A DNA stretch of 64,000 nucleotides. It comes from Taxillus chinensis. Its lineage: Eukaryota; Streptophyta; Magnoliopsida; Santalales; Loranthaceae. The notes under the pieces were generated by a model, which did no database searches, was not told the DNA's origin, and was given only the letters and a program-made list of their open reading frames with translations. This document shows, one piece after another, positions 11,834 through 23,236 of this stretch (its first letter is position 1; the number at the start of each line of letters is the position of its first letter). Both the position numbers and the translations under genes were made by a program. The DNA lies in contig JAKCVP010000402.1 of assembly GCA_023512835.1 (NCBI GenBank), forward strand, positions 403,290-467,289. The letters are read 5' to 3'.

Positions 11834-13192
11834 CCTCGAAAACTGACGGTCACATCAACGATGCACCCGATTTCTTCATAGGACTTTTGCGACTGTAACG
11901 ACCGACGTAACAAATACAATCATTCATTGCCTCAAAGGCGAGAATTAAGAGCAAATAATGCGTCTTCCACGTGATTCTTTCAAAACTGTACAATGCTAGA
12001 TCTTCTATTGACCGCCGTGCCCATGCAGGCCAGCAACAAGACCTCATCAGCTGGAGCAGAGCCATTTACTGCTTACGGCACCCGTCTCGTATGTTTCTCT
12101 TCATATTTCAGGTAAAGTTGTGCTCAATTGTCTAGCTCATGTGGGCGCGGAGCTGAATTAGACATAGACGGTCGACGTGGGACGTGTTGCCGGGTCAAGC
12201 AAGGCGCTTGTAGAGGCATATCACGGCCTTTCAGTGACATTGACCTACCTAGGCAGGCAAGATACCTTAGTTATAAATTCGATCTCAACTTTCCAGAACT
12301 TCTGAAGCGTCGCTGCGTCCCGTTCGCCGCAATGCAGGTAAATACCTGGACGTTCCGTTCCGATTCTGCAGGATACGATTTTAGCAAAGCACTTCTCACC
12401 ACTGCGGACCCGGAACTCAACGCAGCTACCTAGGTCCATCATGGATACCTCTCCTATGGCTCACGACCAGTCCCAGCGTCCCTCGCCCAACGACTGTTGT
12501 GTTGGGGGCTGATCATCAAAAGAAGAAGCAGAGGCAACACAAACGCAGGTGAAAGAATTTGGTCACTTGCTACAAGGTCAAAGTTGAGCTTGTAAGACTT
12601 GGCTTGCGTGGTCGCTTCGTCTGCCGGGTTCAACACTTCATCGCGTGAGAGAGAGTCCACGAGCTGTTCGGAATCGTTGTCGCGTGTACTTTTAGAAAGT
12701 GGTATTGGTCCCACGCATGTTGCTAGAGGTCTCGACTCAAACTTGCCCTGCACAACGAAACACGACGGCAAGCAAAAGCATGGACACAGCTGACAGCAAA
12801 CACAGATCCATTAAATTTGTGCATGGAGGCCTAGCTTGGACCAAGACAGCAGAAGAAAAAGCCCAGCAGCAACGACCCTGTTACTGGCTGGATAATGGGA
12901 TATATTAATATCCTACGGCCAATATTGACTGCCCGATGATGAGCGTGTCACTTGCGCCAAAAGCAGGTGCTTCCGGCAGGTCGTCACTTCCTTGGCTTTG
13001 CACCTACTATACCAAACTTTACCCTCCAGCGTTTGCTACATCAAACTTGTCAGACTTGCATCGTTCATCTGAATCATTCTACAAAGCAGCATCTTTAAAT
13101 TCGACGATACACTCCTTTCTGGGTACCCACTGCGCCTGACTACAACGCATTTTACTTCAACGTGAGCGGAGTCTGAGCATTCTAAAGCAGCC
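11834..13192. other. Long intergenic region upstream of argonaute
   Basis: No supported gene in about 1.36 kb. The 5' part holds the 3' end of the aspartyl-protease gene. The 3' part, from about 12,990, is the likely argonaute promoter and leader. Small open frames show no family resemblance. Confidence 0.5.
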
Positions 13193-16167
13193 ATGGCGAG
13201 CTTGAGCAGCAAAGTTCAAGCACTATCGACTTCCATGCAGCGTCAGCAGATATCTCAAGAGTAAGTCGGACGACCAGCACTGGAATGTATTCAATGGGGA
13301 CGTTGACACTGTTTTACAGGGGTATTGCCTGCCGACCAGACTACAATACCATTGGACAAGAAGTTAAGGTGAAGGCGAATTTGTTCACGCTCACTCTCCA
13401 TCCGAAGCAAAAGATACACAGATACGAGATTCGACTCAAAGAGTGGCCTGGAAAGGCCGAGAAACGCCCTGTTGGACAGAAGCTTCGACAGCTCGTTCGT
13501 TGTTGCATCAAAGACCACTTGAGCTCTACTAAGGAGACCCATCTTGCTACTGATTACAGTACAATCATTCTTACGACCAAGCCCATTCCAGAAAAGTCCC
13601 TTAAGGTCGACTTGAAAGTTGCGTTCAATCAGCACACAAACGCTCAAGACGCTGCGTTCCAGTACACCTTTGAGGCCCGCCATCTCTATTCCTTTGACTT
13701 GACAGATCTACAACGAGTCGGAAATCCTGCAGGAAATCCATTGCTCGAACCCCAGAGAACCGAGATGCTCCAAGCGTTGAACATCATCATTGGTCATCAT
13801 GCGAAGAGCGCTTTTGATCGTGTCAAGTATCTTGCGATCGGTCCTTACTACTTTAAAAGCCCCCATGACCGCACAAGAGATCAATTTGTTCGCATCTCAG
13901 ACGGTGTGATTGGAATCAGCGGTTTCTTCTCCAGTTCTCGCTTGGTGAGGGGTGAGTCTTCTTCTTCTCAAGTGCAAGAGTTGATGCTGATGTGAGCACC
14001 AAAGATAGCATTCTGCTCAATGTCCAGCCGAAAGCAATCGCTCTTCATGAGCCTCGAACACTATCTGATGCGGAGTTGTGGCGGGATCGTCCTAACGCAA
14101 ATCTGCGTCAGTTCCATTTGCTTATCAAAGGTTTGCGCGTAAAAGTTCATCCACCGAATCGTGCCGCACGAGTTGTCACGATCGCTGGTCTTGCTACGCT
14201 ATTGGACGGTAAGGTTGTCTCATCAGGTGTTAAGCCTCTTGAGCATCCTCCACGCATGGATAGTCCTGGGAATGTTGCCAGTAAGGTCAGCTTTTGGTTG
14301 GATGATAAAGCACGGAAGTCCATCCAGCCACATCTACAACACGGCGACGTTGTAGACGGCTACATCACGGTCGAGCAATACTTTTTACGCAGTAAGTCAC
14401 GCAATTGTGACAGCGACGAGAAATATCACTGATCTCTGCACAGGATACGGGATCAAGTCTACAAGGCCCGGTGCGTCTGTCATCAATATCGGCACTCTCG
14501 CAAGACCATCATACATGCTGGCTGAATTCTGTACGGTGGAGCCTGGGCAGCCCATCCGAAGTACTCTCACCCCCGACCAGGTGACGGCAATGAGCAAAGT
14601 TGCCCTTCGCTCCCCTTGGGAGAACGCGAGGCTTATCCAGGATTCAGCTGCCCGCGATATCCCTCTCGACAACTCCAACACGACCATGGTACGTTGAAGC
14701 TATTTTGTTGATGTCCTCTTGAACTTCGACTGTTAACGCGATGTCAGATGGCCTTTAATGTCTCTTGCGACCCCAACCTGAGATCTTTGACCGGGCGTGT
14801 GCTCAAAGAGCCATCAATCAAGTTCGGCATAGGAAATTCGGCGAAAGCAGTTGCCTTCACCGGTCGAGGAAAGTGGAACTTGAGAAACGTGAAGATGTCC
14901 CTGTCCGTCAGCTACAAAGGTTGGCATGCAATTTGGCTCCTGAACGACAATGAAAATGATACCCAGGAGGCCCATGCAGAGCACCTTCAAAAGCTTTGCC
15001 AAGTCGGTACAAGACTTGGGGATCAGACTGGACTCTATGCCAAAAAGCGTAATATTTGCCAAAAGCCGCCAAGATTTCGAGGCCGCATTGAATAATCAAA
15101 TCGACGCAAGCAAGAAGCAAGCTCCGAAGGGTACTTTCTTCTACCTTGTTATCCTTCCAGACACGAGCGCAGAAGTGTACAGCTTCGTCAAGGCTTATGC
15201 TGAGATCCAGCTGGGAGTCCACACACTCTGCATCACGCGTGCTACGATTTCCAAGGGCATGAATCCAGTCTTAGCCGCAAATCTCGGCTTGAAGCTCAAT
15301 CTCAAGCGAGGCGGGAGGAACCAAGTACTCGACTCAAGGGACTCAGGTCTACTTTCGAAAGGCGACACAATGATTGTGGGCATGGACGTTACTCACCCAG
15401 CGCCTGATGCCAGCGTCCATGCTCCCTCTGTTGCGGGCTCCGTCGCTTCCATTGATTGTCACGCAGTACAATATCATCCTTCCGTCTATGTCCAACAAGG
15501 GAGACAGGAGATGGTCGAATGCATTGGTGAGATGATGAAAAGTCATCTGCGGCACTGGAAAACGAGAAACAAGAACACCTTGCCAGCGAAAATTATTGTC
15601 TATCGCGACGGCGTCTCGGACGGCCAATACCTCCACGTTCTTCACCGGGAACTGCCAGAGATACAGAAGGCATGCAGATCCATTTATGGTTCGGACAAGG
15701 AGCCAAAGTATACAGTTGTTGTCGTTGGAAAGCGACATCACATTCGTTTTTACCGAGCTCAGGATGAAGCTTCCACGCAAGAACATCTGGTCCCTGGGTT
15801 CGTTGTGGACAATCATATCACCGAACCAAAGATGTGGGATTTTTACCTTCAATCTCACAGTCCACTAGCAGGTACCGCTCGCCCTGCTCACTATGTCGTT
15901 CTCTATGACGACATCTTTCGCTCCGGCACGTACGGCACGGCAGTATCATACCAGCTACAGCAGTTTACATTCAATCTCTGCTACCTGTTTGGGCGATCAA
16001 CGAGCTCTGTCTCAATTCCGCCGCCTGTTTATTGGGCCGATCGTTTGTGTGATCGCGCACGTCGTCACTTGAATGCTCAGCCAAAATCGGGTACTACTGA
16101 ACAGCCGACACCAGCCAGAGAGCACAAGGTCCACGATGCGATTCAGAATACCATGTGGTTCGTCTAG
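13193..16167 (+). CDS. qde-2: Argonaute (QDE-2 type) RNA-silencing protein
   Basis: Six exons are proposed: 13193-13260, 13320-13951, 14005-14391, 14444-14688, 14748-14902 and 14967-16167, about 895 residues. The N and linker-1 domains lie in exon 2 to early exon 3 (SSSRLVRDSILLNVQPKA). PAZ is in exons 3-4 and MID plus PIWI in exon 6. All four slicer residues appear present: VGMDVTHP (Asp), GRQEMVE (Glu), YRDGVSDGQY (Asp) and DRARRHL (His). The family binds small RNAs and cuts matching RNA in quelling and viral defence. Introns 1-4 are canonical. The step from exon 5 to exon 6 is uncertain: the frame changes by one, and only a weak donor (GTCCGT) fits with the CCCAG acceptor at 14966. The upstream frame also looks coding past this donor. 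Confidence 0.9.
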
Positions 16168-16420
16168 ATCTTTCCAAAGGAGTGGTCATAGGAGAGCATC
16201 GCGCTTGAGCGTTTTTGGTGTGTTTTGTATTGAAAAGACTTGAGAACAAGTAGCGACTGCAAGTAAAGCCAGGAATGCCTACAAGGTCGTTGCCAAGTGA
16301 CAAAGCCATCATGCTTAGATTGGTGACAGGCATTGCCACAGCTGCTGCACCCGACCAAAGTTTGCAAAGCCTCTGAGTTGTTACCTTCTTCGAGAGTCGT
16401 TCGCCCCAGTTGAGGGCTGC

Positions 16421-16753
16421 TCAGTTGCACTTGGGGACACAAGAACCCGAGCTCCCGTCAGCCTGTGCTTCACAGCAGCCGAGACCATGACAATTCCATT
16501 TGCGAACAATCGTTGACGTGTTGCCGTCTGTTTGATACTTGACGCATGGTTAGCAAGAAAAACGACTTTGTTGCGCCTCTTGAGAAATTTAGCCATTCGC
16601 TCACAAGATAGCCGTTTTCGCAGTAAAAGCTGATCACAAGTCAGTGTGTACCTACGTAGGTAGTTGAGCAGCAATCCAAGATCCTGCCACTCACTTTGAC
16701 AGAGCTGGGGCCGCAAGGGCGAGAAAAATCAAGGTCAGGCTGTTGATTTGCAT
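16421..16753 (-). CDS. Small secreted six-cysteine protein
   Basis: Three exons (16753-16695, 16629-16605, 16537-16421) give a 66-residue product. It starts with a clear signal peptide, MQINSLTLIFLALAAPALS. The mature part carries six cysteines, ending in CHGLGCC and a final KCN. Intron 1 has donor GTGAGT, a CTGAC branch site and CAG acceptor. Intron 2 has donor GTGAGC, a GCTAAC branch site and AAG acceptor. An alternative splice (acceptors TACGTAG and CAAACAG) gives a slightly different N-terminal half that also has six cysteines. Small size, even Cys number and secretion signal resemble fungal effectors or antimicrobial-type peptides, but no family was recognised. It lies between argonaute and the GMC oxidase gene. 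Confidence 0.6.
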
Positions 16754-17259
16754 TCTTAAAAGCTTGGGTCTTGCCCTTTTTCTTCTTTGAGAAATGGCGA
16801 TAGAGTGGGTGGAGGCTGGCGGAATGTTCTTATAGCTTGTCATGGAGATAGTAGACACAGTCCTGTAGTCGAGTAGGAAGTCAAGCTGAGAGACGAGACG
16901 GGGATGCCTTGGATCTTTTACACAGCGACTCAAAAGAGCGGTGAGAAAGCACAGCTGCACAGCACAGTGTGAATCGTACTTGGGTGTACTGTAGACTTTT
17001 CCAGCTCTGATGGCCGGGTTTGTCTGCAGGGATGACTCTGGGAATAGGAGAACATTGGATCTTGTACCTTTGTACTGTACTGCAAAGGAATGACTGAGAT
17101 CCATACGCGGCAGTGTGATTTTGTTAAGGTATTTTGCTTGCTACCTACTTCGTACGCACGCAGACACGCTACAGTTCCCACCTCCCATGAAACGTACCTG
17201 ATGACAGTGCGCTCCAATGGTACAGTAGATGAACCGTAAACGGCCCACCCCATTTCCAA
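16754..17259. other. Intergenic, promoter of the small secreted protein gene
   Basis: About 500 bases between the start of the small secreted protein gene and the 3' end of the GMC oxidoreductase gene, both on the minus strand. No other coding sequence is supported. Confidence 0.5.
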
Positions 17260-19258
17260 CTAGAATTTACCCTTCCAGTCCTCCTTGATAATACTAGCGG
17301 CCTTTTCGCCAACCATGATAACAGGCGCACACGGGTGACACGCAACAGGCGTAGGAAAAACACTAGCATCAATCACCCGCAAGCCCGTCACACCATGCAC
17401 GCGCAGCCGGGCATCCACCACCGCGCCAGCACGCACATCCCGCCCCATGGCCGCCGTGCCCATGGGATGATAAATCGTCTCACACGTCCGGCGTACATCC
17501 TCGAGCAGCTCCTCGTCCGTCGCGCGCCCCGCATCCACGCGCGGATGCACGTACCCGTTGAAAATCTTGGCGTACGCCGGGCTCTCAATCATGCGTCGGG
17601 CAAGTTTCATGCCGTACACGAGCATGTCCCGATCGTTTTGCGTGGCGAGGTAGTTTGCGTCAATGAGCGGGGGTGTAAAGGGGTCTGCGCTAGCTAGTGT
17701 CACGCTGCCGCGGCTCGTGGGGCGGAGCATAATGGGTCCTAGAGAGCAGTACTCGTCGTACGCGGGCATCTGGCGGCCGTGGTCAATGTAGGCTACTTGT
17801 CCGGCTAAGAGTTCCAGGTCTGCGCTGTTGGGACCGCTGGATTGGTCGTTGTTCTTCAGGCTGGCGGGGGCGTCGTCGCGGTCTGCGGTGCGGATGAAGG
17901 CGGCTACATCTGCGATATTTGTCGTCATGGGCCCCGTGCCGAAGCGCAGCCATTCGATGAGAGATGGCAGGGACTTGAGGGGGTGCGCGAGCATCTGGAG
18001 CGAGGGGATTTTGGTCTTGAAGACAAAGGTGCCGAAGATGTGGTCTGCGAGGTTTGCGCCTACGCCGGGCAAGTCGACAAGAGGCTTAATGCCGTGCTGC
18101 TGGAGTTCCTGTGCTGGGCCGAGGCCGGAGAGTTTGAGGACGTGAGGGCTGTGCACTGCGCCTGCGGACAAGAGGACCTCGCGCTTGGCTTTGACGAGGT
18201 AGCGAAGCGGCGAGCGGCCGGATGCAGCAGTCTCGACGCCGACGGCGCGCGGCGTAGAGCCGTCGTTGGAGAAGATGATGCGTGTGACCGTCTGACCAGT
18301 TGCAATCTTCAGGTTCGGACGGCGAGCGACTTCTGGAGTCAGGTATGCCACTGCAGCAGACGAGCGTTGGCCCTTGGTGTCGACAAAGGTCTGCAAGCGC
18401 GAAACACCCTGAATACCGCGCGACGTGTTCAGGTCAGCCACGCGGGGGATTCCAATTGCCTCGGCGGCCTCGAGGAAGTAGCCAGACAGCTCGGTGAACC
18501 AGGAGTAGCCAATCTTCCAGGGACCGGTGCGGCCGTGCGAGGCGAGATCCTCCGCTGGCAGCGGGTACTTTGGATTGTCCGTGAAGCCTTCAGCTTTCCG
18601 CATGAACGGTTCTACCTCGTTGTACGACCACCCCTCGTTGCCCAGAGCAGCCCACTCGTCAAAGTCAGCAGGCGAGCCCTTGTTGAAGATCATGGCATTG
18701 ATGGAGCTGCAACCGCCCAGCATCTTGCCGCGAGGCCAGAAGAGTTGACGTCCAGCAGCATCCTTCTGCTTGGTGGTCTTTAGATCGTAGTCTGCTGCTG
18801 TGCCGAAGAGACGGCCAAAGCCAGCGGGGATACGAGAGAAGATTTGCTTGAGGTCAGAGTGGCCGGCTTCGATTGCGAGCACAGTGACAGTTGGATCCTC
18901 TGTCAAGCGATTTGCAAGGACACTACCTGCGGTACCTGTGCCAACGACAATGTAGTCGTACTCACGGACATTGTTCAGGTCTTCGGCTGTTGCTGGCTTT
19001 GAGCTGACACGAGGCCTGGGAGAAGCGAGAAGTGCCGTGTTGGGTTCTCCCGGAACAGTGCTTTCTCATCTGTCAGACATTGGAGCTGAAAAGCGCGCAA
19101 GAGCCAGATGAGGCTTACCTGGGGAAGAGAATATGGGCCAGTTCGCGCAACAGCTTCGCAATGATGTACAGCGACACACCGCCAGCGACCAAGGTCAGGA
19201 CCAGCTGCCTTGCATTGGCGTTGGCGAGCTGAGCGTTTGCGCTCTTGTAGAAGGACAT
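17260..19258 (-). CDS. GMC-family FAD oxidoreductase with N-terminal membrane anchor
   Basis: Two exons (19258-19119, 19060-17260) encode about 646 residues. Residues 1-46 contain a hydrophobic stretch (VLTLVAGGVSLYIIAKLL) that looks like a signal anchor. Next comes the FAD-binding start YDYIVVGTGTAGSVLANRL. The GMC signatures are GGCSSINAMIFNKGSPADF and GAVHSPHVLKLSGLG. The catalytic end has TIYHPMGTAAMG and a second His in ACHPCAPVIMVGEKAA. The sequence most resembles choline-dehydrogenase or alcohol-oxidase-like members that oxidise an alcohol with FAD; the substrate cannot be told. The 58-nt intron (GTAAGC donor, AAAG acceptor) must be spliced to recover the Rossmann N-terminus. The longer open frame alone begins inside it at a TTG. 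Confidence 0.9.
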
Positions 19259-20083
19259 GGCTGTGTCAATCAACGGATCTTGGTCCGATGGCTTCCCTAG
19301 ACAATGGACAGAGGGAAACGAAGCCAATGCGAGCTGTCAGGTATTAGTGTCAAGATGCCGCCCGACACCTCGGTATAGCGGAGACCTGTCCATGCGGGGG
19401 TCCTTGGATGGCGTGGATGGTCCAGCCCCGGAGCCGCGTCGTGGCCGTCGGGGGCTGAATTGGCCCTTGACAGAGGGCGCTAGTAGCCGTGCACCCTGGG
19501 AGGCATGTGAGAATAATGATAGGCATGAGTTGGTCCTGATGGATCCTCTGGCCTGAGACACGGCATGGTCTGGGCGGTTCTGGGGCATGTGATGGGGATA
19601 CCTTAGGTAGCTCATGCAGGCGTCTGAGTCGGCCTTGATTGCATTCCAGATTGGGATAGACAAGTTGCCTTGATCGTATGACAATTTAAAAGATAGCCTT
19701 GCTCTTTCTGCAATCACATGTGTGCGCATGAATGGCAGATGTGATATGTGAGTCTAGATGCGAGCGCACACTGCTGGGTGGCTTGCAGCAACAACCTGTT
19801 GAACGGCACACTCAGAGAGACATGGCTCAGCCTTGCGTCGACAATGTCACATTAGACTTATCGACTTGTGCTCGACTGAACGAGTACATTGGAATGGTGT
19901 TTACAATTGGAAGGGAATATGCTGAAGCGCTAAGGTGTCTATTTATGTCAAGTCTATAATCTTCGAGTCCGTTGTCCAACATCTGCATGCTCGATAGATC
20001 CTATCACCCATCTCCACCTCTTCCGCCATCTTCCTCAATACAGCCTGAGCCTCTCTGCCATCCCTTTTTCAAGACCGCATCAC
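19259..20083. other. Intergenic region
   Basis: About 820 bases between the GMC oxidoreductase promoter and the 3' end of the caleosin gene. Small open frames on both strands have no family resemblance. No repeat or RNA gene was seen. Confidence 0.5.
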
Positions 20084-21027
20084 TCATTCAATCTTCCGTC
20101 CCTTCTTCCGCTCATACTGGTCCGCCTTCTCCTGAAAGATACTTCCATCAATGATCCTCCTCATGTCCTCCTTCCTCAGCACTCCATCTTCAGGCCAAAC
20201 AAGCAGGTAGGACGCAACCCACTCAAGGAACGTGGCGAACCAGCCAAAGAAATCAAACACCATGCGCTGTCCCTTGTGCGCCTCCCACATCTCATACAGA
20301 GTCAACCCTCCTTTGCCGTCGCGGTCGTACTTTGCCCAAATATCCTCGAATGCCTGGGGCTTGAAGCGACCCTCTGCATCGTAGGAGCCAGACGATGAGC
20401 CGTGGTGGTCCTTGTGAAGTTTGTTGAGATAGATTCTAAAGAATGGGTCCGGCATTGGGAAATTGGGTCCCGTCGGGTAGGAGAGACCAAGGTTGATGAA
20501 GCCAGTCGCTAAGCGCATGTCAGTGCTTTGCTCTTGCTCGCGACAACAACATGACTTGAGTAGAAGAAGAGCAACTTACCAAGCAAGGACAGGAAGATGT
20601 TCCATCCCCAGGCGCGGAGACCCCGATAAGTATCCAAAGGCCAGATGATTCCATCCCCGTCCTTGTCCCAGTACGCAGCGTGCTGCTGCAAGACTGTCTT
20701 GGTCTTATGCTTTTCGTGCCAGGCCATGCCTTCCTCGTACGGGAACTCGGAGCCATTGGGCTGTTCAATTGATGGCGCAAGGTTGGCTCGCGCAACACCC
20801 CCATCCGTTAGCGGTCCCTCTTTGGTTGGTATAAAGGGAATGCGTTCGAGCGTCGGGTTTGGACCGGGAATGGCGACGGCAAAGGGCTTCTGCTTGCTGC
20901 TGTTGGAGTGCACCAGCGGCACATCTTTGTACTCGGCTGCAACAGGGTCTGTTGTCGAGTAGTCTTTGGGAATGCACTTAGGAAAGGCGCTGGAGGTCTC
21001 GGCGCCGTAGCCGTTTGCACCCTTCAT
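20084..21027 (-). CDS. Caleosin / peroxygenase family protein
   Basis: Two exons (21027-20580, 20508-20084) encode about 290 residues. The EF-hand-like calcium loop DKDGDGIIWPLDTYRG sits near residue 120, preceded by the heme-linked His of LQQHAAYW. After it comes the hydrophobic region with LSLLATGFINLGLSYPTG, spanning the splice site. A second conserved His block reads KDHHGSSSGSYDAEGRF. Fungal caleosins bind lipid droplets or membranes and act as heme peroxygenases that make oxylipins, or in storage and sporulation. The intron uses GTAAGT and CTTAG and restores the hydrophobic segment. The N-terminal ~100 residues are poorly conserved. Confidence 0.93.
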
Positions 21028-21478
21028 GCTGGCTGCTGACTGGGAGTGAAGACCGAGCGGAAGATGACAGACAGGGGGGTGGAGAAAGCAAAAGTCAGGA
21101 AGCGAAGGGCTATTCGGATGGCCTGGAAGGTCCTACATATCTAGCGCGCCTTCGGATTTCCAGTGTTGACGCAGCACAGACGTTCAGATTATCAGGTGGA
21201 ATGACGTTGACACCTGAGAACGTGGGTCGCATTTCCGCTGGCTAACGTGCATCGGATTCTTGCACAACGCCATGTTACGCACCCGGCCCCTGGCTAAGTC
21301 AGGTCATCATGACAGATTCGCGACATGTGATTGGAAGCTAGCAGAAGATCGAGATTGCATTCACCCGCCAAGTTAAATGCCATGGGATATCAAGAGCTGG
21401 TCGGAGTAACAAGTCTCACGCTCAAGCAAGAGCAGAAATAAGTCGTAAAATCGTACAAGCCGTAACAAGGTTGCGTCC
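21028..21478. other. Intergenic, caleosin promoter
   Basis: About 450 bases between caleosin and the downstream end of noxR, both on the minus strand. No coding sequence is supported. Confidence 0.5.
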
Positions 21479-23236
21479 TTATGCTAGAACCTCTTCCACC
21501 CAAATCTGCGTCGATGTTAGAATGTTGCATATCGTGTTGCGTCAAAGGAATCGACTGACCTCGAGTTTGCCCATGTCACCTCCCTCCTTCGCTGCCGCTT
21601 CTTTACACATGCCCACTGCCATGTCCAGATCCTCTTGGTCGCCCATGGTAATGCGGTCTCCCTCGTCGTCCTTGGTGCGCACCTTTGGTCGGTTCTTGAG
21701 CGCAAACTTGCGCATAATCGCTTCCACCAGCTCCTCAAATGTGACATTAGTCGCAGTCATAACGTATCTCGTCTCTTCCTTGAAGTGCACTTTTACTCTG
21801 ATCTTGCGGATCCCAGGCGGTGCTTTCGACGAGGTCCGAAAGGATAGAGACCGGGGCTGATAGTCCTGTGGGCTTGCAACATAGTGATCTTCCTCCTCAG
21901 CCTCTTCTACAATAGGAGCATCTGTAGGGCTGTGCCCACTGAATCTAGGCATGGTGTGACTCCGACTCTGGCCATTGGACCTGGACGAGGGTTTGTTCTC
22001 TGCAGGCCGCCGTGGATCAAAGTCACTGTCGACCGCGCCAAAAAGACCTTTCTCCCGAGATGGTTTGTATTCTACTGCTCTAGCGTCTCGTGGATCTGTT
22101 GCTCTGCGTTCGGGTCGACGTTCAGCTGGCCGCTCCGATGCTGATCGAGCGGGTGCCCTTCGCCTAGCCTCCTCCTTGGGCTTTGCAGGCTCGAAGGCAG
22201 CGATTCCGAGCTCCAGATTAGGCGGTCGAGGACGCGAAGCGGACCTAGCCCGTTTTGTTGGGTCACTGCTGTCGGGACTTCGTCTTCTTGCTGTTGTCTC
22301 TGATGTGGCTTTGAAGTTTGGTTTCTCGTTTTCTGGTGGCGGTGTTGGCGGGAAGACATTTCGCTGCATAGGCGGCTCTGACTGTTGTCGCGTCCTTGAC
22401 GATACGTTTGGCTTCACCAGAGACGATGCAGCGTACGATACTTGTCCGATCGGCCGGTCGTCCCTTGCCCACGTGTCGTTGGAGACGTGTCTTCGCTGAT
22501 TCACCGTCTCCTCTGAAGTTGCGACCAGCCTAGCTTTGCCCAGATAATTTCTCACTTGTACGTTCTTGACTTTGGCCTCGCTAGGCCGGAAGACGAGGCC
22601 AACCGGTATCGAAAAGACTGTATATCCTTCGGCATTCTCTTTTATGGCTTCGTCAATGACGTCGTGGTCAGCAACCTCTTTTTCTCTCGCCGCATACTGC
22701 AAATCCACCATGCCCGGTTCATTCTGTTGTAAGTAAATGTAACATAGACCACGGTTGAAGAGCACCTCGCATGAGTATAGCTTAAACTTCAATCCGAGCT
22801 GTTCGTAGTCAATCCATTTGTTTCCTCGCAGGTATAGCAGTGTGTCATTAAAGTTTGCGAAGGCTTCTTCAAAGTCGCCCAGGAGGAAATTCGAGACGCC
22901 CTGTTGGAAGTATGCGATTGCAAGGTACTGGTCAAGCGAGACTGCGCGCTGGTAGTACTGCACCTGCTCGATGCATTAGAGGGGCGAGTCGGCACCTTAT
23001 GGTTGGCTTCCAACTCACCGCCGTCTCGTGCTCGCCCAGAGTCGCCTTGATCACACCACAATTGAACAGTATCTTGGACGTATCGGCGATTGGCTGGAAG
23101 GAGTTGATCGAGTCCTCGAACTCGTTGTTGTCATAGTGATGTAGAGCGCCAACCCATGTCTCGATTTCCTGGAAGGGAAGCATCAGTAGAGCACCGAGTA
23201 TCTGCGTCGGCAAAAGTGTACCTGTTTCATGGACAT
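21479..23236 (-). CDS. noxR: NADPH oxidase regulator NoxR (p67phox-like)
   Basis: Four exons (23236-23222, 23168-23019, 22963-21560, 21505-21479) encode about 531 residues. The start MSMKQEIETWVGALHHYD and the following TPR array (residues ~1-170) are characteristic of NoxR/p67phox, which binds activated Rac to switch on NoxA or NoxB. A long basic and Ser/Pro-rich linker follows. A PB1 domain (KIRVKVHFKEETRYVM, then DQEDLDMAV) occupies about residues 435-525 and would dock the scaffold partner Cdc24 or Bem1. The terminal 27-nt exon supplies the ending IWVEEVLA, without which the last PB1 strand is lost. NoxR controls superoxide production in hyphal fusion, sexual development and plant infection. 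Confidence 0.95.

Noticed and set aside
17842..18783. Plus-strand frame of 313 codons opposite the GMC oxidoreductase
   Set aside because: It is antisense to conserved GMC motifs and lacks its own family; codon bias on the other strand explains it.
21440..21480. Stretch resembling the conserved 3' end of small-subunit rRNA (AAGTCGTA and CGTAACAAGGTTGCG)
   Set aside because: Only about 16 bases match, the rest of the rRNA is missing, and it lies beside the last noxR exon; it is a chance match.
17260..23236. GMC oxidase, caleosin and NoxR as a co-regulated gene cluster
   Set aside because: They are only neighbours on one strand; no biosynthetic core enzyme, transporter or regulator is present.
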